Positions 61,767-64,000 of a stretch of 64,000 bases of DNA are shown one piece after another. Every line of letters starts with the position of its first letter. Positions within the stretch are counted from its first letter, which is position 1. Origin of the DNA: Ruminococcus sp. GTDB taxonomy: Bacteria > Bacillota > Clostridia > Oscillospirales > Ruminococcaceae. The notes under the pieces were generated by a model. The model did not search any database and was not told the origin of the DNA. It was given only the letters and a program-made list of their open reading frames with translations. Where the stretch lies: assembly GCF_016287535.1 (NCBI RefSeq), contig NZ_JAEFAJ010000008.1, positions 1 through 64,000 of the forward strand, written 5' to 3'. A program made the position numbers and the translations under genes.

Positions 61767-62285
61767 ATGAGCAGGCGTATCGGCGCGGACTTCTTTCACC
61801 GCGATGTTCTCGAAGTAGCTCCTGACCTTGTGGGGAAGATACTGGTCCGCAGACTTCCTGACGGTACAGAGCTGAGAGAGCGCATCGCAGAAACAGAAGC
61901 CTACCGCGGAGAAGAGGATAAGGGCTGCCATGCTTCAAAGGGCAGGACAAAGCGTACAGAGCTCCTTTACGGGAGCAGCGGCGTGATATATGTCTACCTC
62001 TGCTATGGTATGCACTGGCTGATGAACGTCATAACAGGCGAGAAGGATCAGCCACAGGGCGTTTTGCTCAGAGCGGGGGAACGGTACGACGGCCCCGCGA
62101 AGCTCACCAAGAACATGAAGATAGACGGGAGCTTCAACGGGAAAACTCTCCTCGGTAATGAGGAGATATGGTTCGAGGACGACGGATCACGTCCGGAGAT
62201 AAGAACTGCGCCGCGGGTCGGAATAGACTACGCCGGCGATCACTGGAAGGAGATCGAATGGCGGTTCATCGGCGACGTAAAGTGA
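61767..62285 (+). CDS. DNA-3-methyladenine glycosylase (AAG/MPG family)
   Basis: 172 residues, slightly short for the family. The catalytic Glu lies in RIAETEAYRGEEDKGCHASKG near residue 42, followed by YVYLCYGMHWLMNVI and LRAGE. It removes alkylated or deaminated purines from DNA. The gene begins one base after the rqcH stop, so it shares that operon. Confidence 0.9.
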   Translation: MSRRIGADFFHRDVLEVAPDLVGKILVRRLPDGTELRERIAETEAYRGEEDKGCHASKGRTKRTELLYGSSGVIYVYLCYGMHWLMNVITGEKDQPQGVLLRAGERYDGPAKLTKNMKIDGSFNGKTLLGNEEIWFEDDGSRPEIRTAPRVGIDYAGDHWKEIEWRFIGDVK

Positions 62286-62434
62286 TATTTCCGGAGCCAC
62301 TGAAAATCGTACCTTCAGAAGAACGTTCAGAAAGCCCGCAATGGCTGCTCTGAAAATTTACAGTAAAAACTGCTGAAAAAACACGAGTATATTTATAGGA
62401 AGTGATAAAAAAACAATGCATTTTATACTATCGG

Positions 62435-62533
62435 TCAAAAATTGCTGTTTTATAACAAAACTTTGCATTTTGTGCCATATTTTTGACAAGCGCAATGAGC
62501 GTGGAATCCCCGTGAAAGGGCAGCAATTTTTGA
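62435..62533 (+). other. Inverted repeat with inner hairpins upstream of the polyphosphate gene
   Basis: Perfect 13-bp arms, TCAAAAATTGCTG (62435-62447) and CAGCAATTTTTGA (62521-62533), enclose a nested hairpin TTGC-TTGT/ACAA-GCAA (62463-62495) and a CCC/GGG hairpin (62508-62520): a possible three-way junction. It lies in a gene-free stretch, 62286-62708, otherwise AT-rich. RNA leader, small RNA or DNA element are all open. Confidence 0.45.
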
Positions 62534-62645
62534 AAGCACGGTATATTGCCGAAAAAAGGCTCTTTGTATCAGATATCCTTCTGAAAGATGAATATTGAAT
62601 GAAAACAAAATACTTTAAGACTATTTTAAGGAAATAACGCTATAC

Positions 62646-62651
62646 TATAAT
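62646..62651 (+). promoter_or_regulatory. Probable -10 box of the VTC-DUF4956 operon
   Basis: TATAAT about 58 bp before the ATG at 62709. The -35 region is AT-rich with no good hexamer, so another factor may assist. Its position makes the upstream ATG at 62655 unlikely. Confidence 0.5.
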
Positions 62652-62708
62652 CAAATGATACGAAAGGAGTGTGAGTTCCGGGCAGTCAGGCACTGTTCCG
62701 GAAGAGTT

Positions 62709-63518
62709 ATGGCAATTAATACATTCGCGCGTAAAGAAATCAAATTCCTCCTTAATATGGATCAGTATCACGGACTTATGGAGGTCATATCAGAGTACAT
62801 GAACCCTGATAAGTTCTGCATAGGTGGCAAGGAATATGGAATCTACAACATCTACTACGACACACCAGACGACTATCTAATCAGAGAATCACTTGCAAAG
62901 CCTTATTATAAGGAAAAGATCAGACTGCGCAGCTACTATTCACCGGCTGCTCCGACTGATACGGTTTTTCTTGAGATAAAGAAGAAGATCGGCGGTATCG
63001 TAACAAAGAGAAGAGTTTCCATGACTCTTGAAGAGTCAGATGCTTACTTCCGTGACCGCTCCAAGCCTGAATTCACAAAGTATATCACACAGCAGGTCTT
63101 CGGAGAACTGGACGTATTTCTGGACACCTACCCCATCGCACCCAAGCAGTACATCAGCTATCAGCGAGAGGCTTTCTTCGGTAAGTACGATAACGACTTC
63201 CGTCTGACATTTGACAGAAAGATTACCGAGCGCCGCTACGATCTCGGACTTAATTACGAGAGCTACGGCAATTACATAATCGGTGCGGATCAGAGACTTA
63301 TGGAAATCAAGGTCTCAAATGCTATACCCGACTGGCTGGTAAACAAGCTCTCAGAGCTTCAGATCTATAAGACGAGCTTTTCAAAGTACGGAAGAGCTTA
63401 CCAGAATTTCGTAAAGAGCCAGATACAGGACGCTCAGCTCACTTCGGGCAAAAGGCGTATCTATATATCGGGTATATCAATGGTAAATAATAACATTATG
63501 ATGAACAGGAGCGTTTGA
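62709..63518 (+). CDS. Polyphosphate polymerase (VTC)-domain protein
   Basis: About 269 residues forming a triphosphate-tunnel type domain. Basic and acidic tunnel motifs are visible: FARKEIKFLL, KEKIRLRSYY, VFLEIKKKIGGIVTKRR and LMEIKVSNAIPDW. In yeast Vtc4 this fold makes polyphosphate from ATP; bacterial copies occur beside DUF4956 and CotH genes, as with the next gene. Whether the bacterial protein makes polyphosphate is unproven. Confidence 0.88.
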   Translation: MAINTFARKEIKFLLNMDQYHGLMEVISEYMNPDKFCIGGKEYGIYNIYYDTPDDYLIRESLAKPYYKEKIRLRSYYSPAAPTDTVFLEIKKKIGGIVTKRRVSMTLEESDAYFRDRSKPEFTKYITQQVFGELDVFLDTYPIAPKQYISYQREAFFGKYDNDFRLTFDRKITERRYDLGLNYESYGNYIIGADQRLMEIKVSNAIPDWLVNKLSELQIYKTSFSKYGRAYQNFVKSQIQDAQLTSGKRRIYISGISMVNNNIMMNRSV

Positions 63519-63523
63519 TTTTT

Positions 63524-64000
63524 ATGTTTGAACATGGTTTTTTTGGAAATGTGCTGTCAAAGTACTACGAATCCGGTGATTCTGTAATAAATAACGGCAA
63601 TTCCATTCTGAGCACTATCAAGCCCGCAGAGTTTTTCCTCTGTGTAGGTGTTGCGATTGTGATAGGATTTCTTATCAGTCTTATCTATATGCTCACACAC
63701 AGAAAGGAAGGTTACTCACAGAGCTATGTTCTGACTATGATAATGCTTCCTACAATAGTTGCAGCTATACTTCTCATTATCAATACTACAGCAGGTGCGC
63801 TCACTCTTGCGGGTACCCTGACTCTGGTACGATTCAGGAGCGTTGCAGGTGATCCCAAGGATATGGCTTATATTTTCTTTGCAATGGGAACCGGTGTTGT
63901 TTGCGGAGTAGGTTATATCGGATTTGCGCTTGTATTTTTTGCGGCTCTCGGACTTATCCTCTTCGTACTCAGCGTTACCGATTTCGGCGGCTGCAAGAAG
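63524..64000 (+). CDS. DUF4956 membrane protein, 3' end beyond the window
   Basis: The frame starts at ATG 63524, five bases after the VTC gene, and is open for 159 codons to the window edge. Four hydrophobic helices are visible, with the family segment TLTLVRFRSVAGDPKDMAYIFFA between the second and third split around residues 100-120. DUF4956 proteins are paired with VTC-domain proteins in many Firmicutes and probably form a membrane unit with them. Function unknown. Confidence 0.87.
   Translation, partial: MFEHGFFGNVLSKYYESGDSVINNGNSILSTIKPAEFFLCVGVAIVIGFLISLIYMLTHRKEGYSQSYVLTMIMLPTIVAAILLIINTTAGALTLAGTLTLVRFRSVAGDPKDMAYIFFAMGTGVVCGVGYIGFALVFFAALGLILFVLSVTDFGGCKK

Noticed and set aside
62416-62598. 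60-residue open frame before the VTC gene
   Set aside because: No ribosome site, no recognisable sequence, and it covers the inverted-repeat element.

Overview
The window looks like chromosomal DNA of a gut or rumen Firmicute of the Ruminococcus type. This is inferred from a beta-glucanase with an Asn/Gln-rich linker, Thr-rich low-complexity spacers in many exported proteins, a meso-diaminopimelate-type MurE, SpoVG and SigH-like proteins, class B sortases, and promoters of the TTGNNN-17-TATAAT type. No rRNA, ordinary tRNA, IS element, prophage or CRISPR array was seen.

Layout. 1-4000: the end of a GH16 beta-glucanase, then a leftward operon of glycerate kinase, iron alcohol dehydrogenase and a lipoprotein. 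4084-10256: a rightward surface-polysaccharide operon (lipid-linked sugar transferase, two GT4 enzymes, a MutS-like ATPase, a class D-type sortase). 10365-12325: an ECF sigma factor with a membrane partner. 12327-16641 (leftward): copper ATPase, GT2 enzyme, SpoIIQ-like M23 protein. 16863-22115 (leftward): the rod-shape operon mreB-mreC-mreD-mrdA with a DUF4321 gene upstream. 22346-27795 (leftward): zapA-U32 peptidase-dut and murC-lexA-small HELFH membrane protein. 28057-31455: spoVG, NUDIX hydrolase, YfhO-type membrane protein. 31599-38822: cysteine desulfurase-thiI, pncC, two class B sortases and a circularly permuted SpoIID protein. 38928-53741: the division and cell wall cluster mraZ-rsmH-ftsL-pbp-murE-mraY-ftsW-murG-(alpha/beta hydrolase)-murA-ftsQ, then ftsZ from its own promoter; murD and murF are absent. 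53828-62285: XRE regulator, DivIVA-like coiled-coil protein, SigH-like factor, zinc ribbon protein, TrmK-Nif3 fusion, RlmA-like methyltransferase, rqcH and a 3-methyladenine glycosylase. 62435-64000: a VTC-type polyphosphate polymerase-domain gene and a DUF4956 gene cut by the window edge.

Most of the window serves envelope growth. MurA, MurC and MurE make the precursor; MraY and MurG make lipid II; FtsW with the PASTA-type PBP serves division; MreBCD with PBP2 serves elongation; FtsZ, FtsL, FtsQ, ZapA and probably the DivIVA-like protein build the septum. Sortases and the SpoIID-like protein modify the finished wall.

The observations most worth checking are a tRNA-shaped cloverleaf with a three-base anticodon-position loop (57056-57122); a circularly permuted SpoIID domain next to paired sortases (37521-38822); two clusters of helically phased GGTGA boxes around the mraZ promoter (38928-39204); a leader before rqcH with a possible terminator/antiterminator pair (59822-60000); and further structured intergenic elements at 21802-21888, 22189-22307, 54780-54895 and 62435-62533. 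All RNA structures were folded by eye and are hypotheses.
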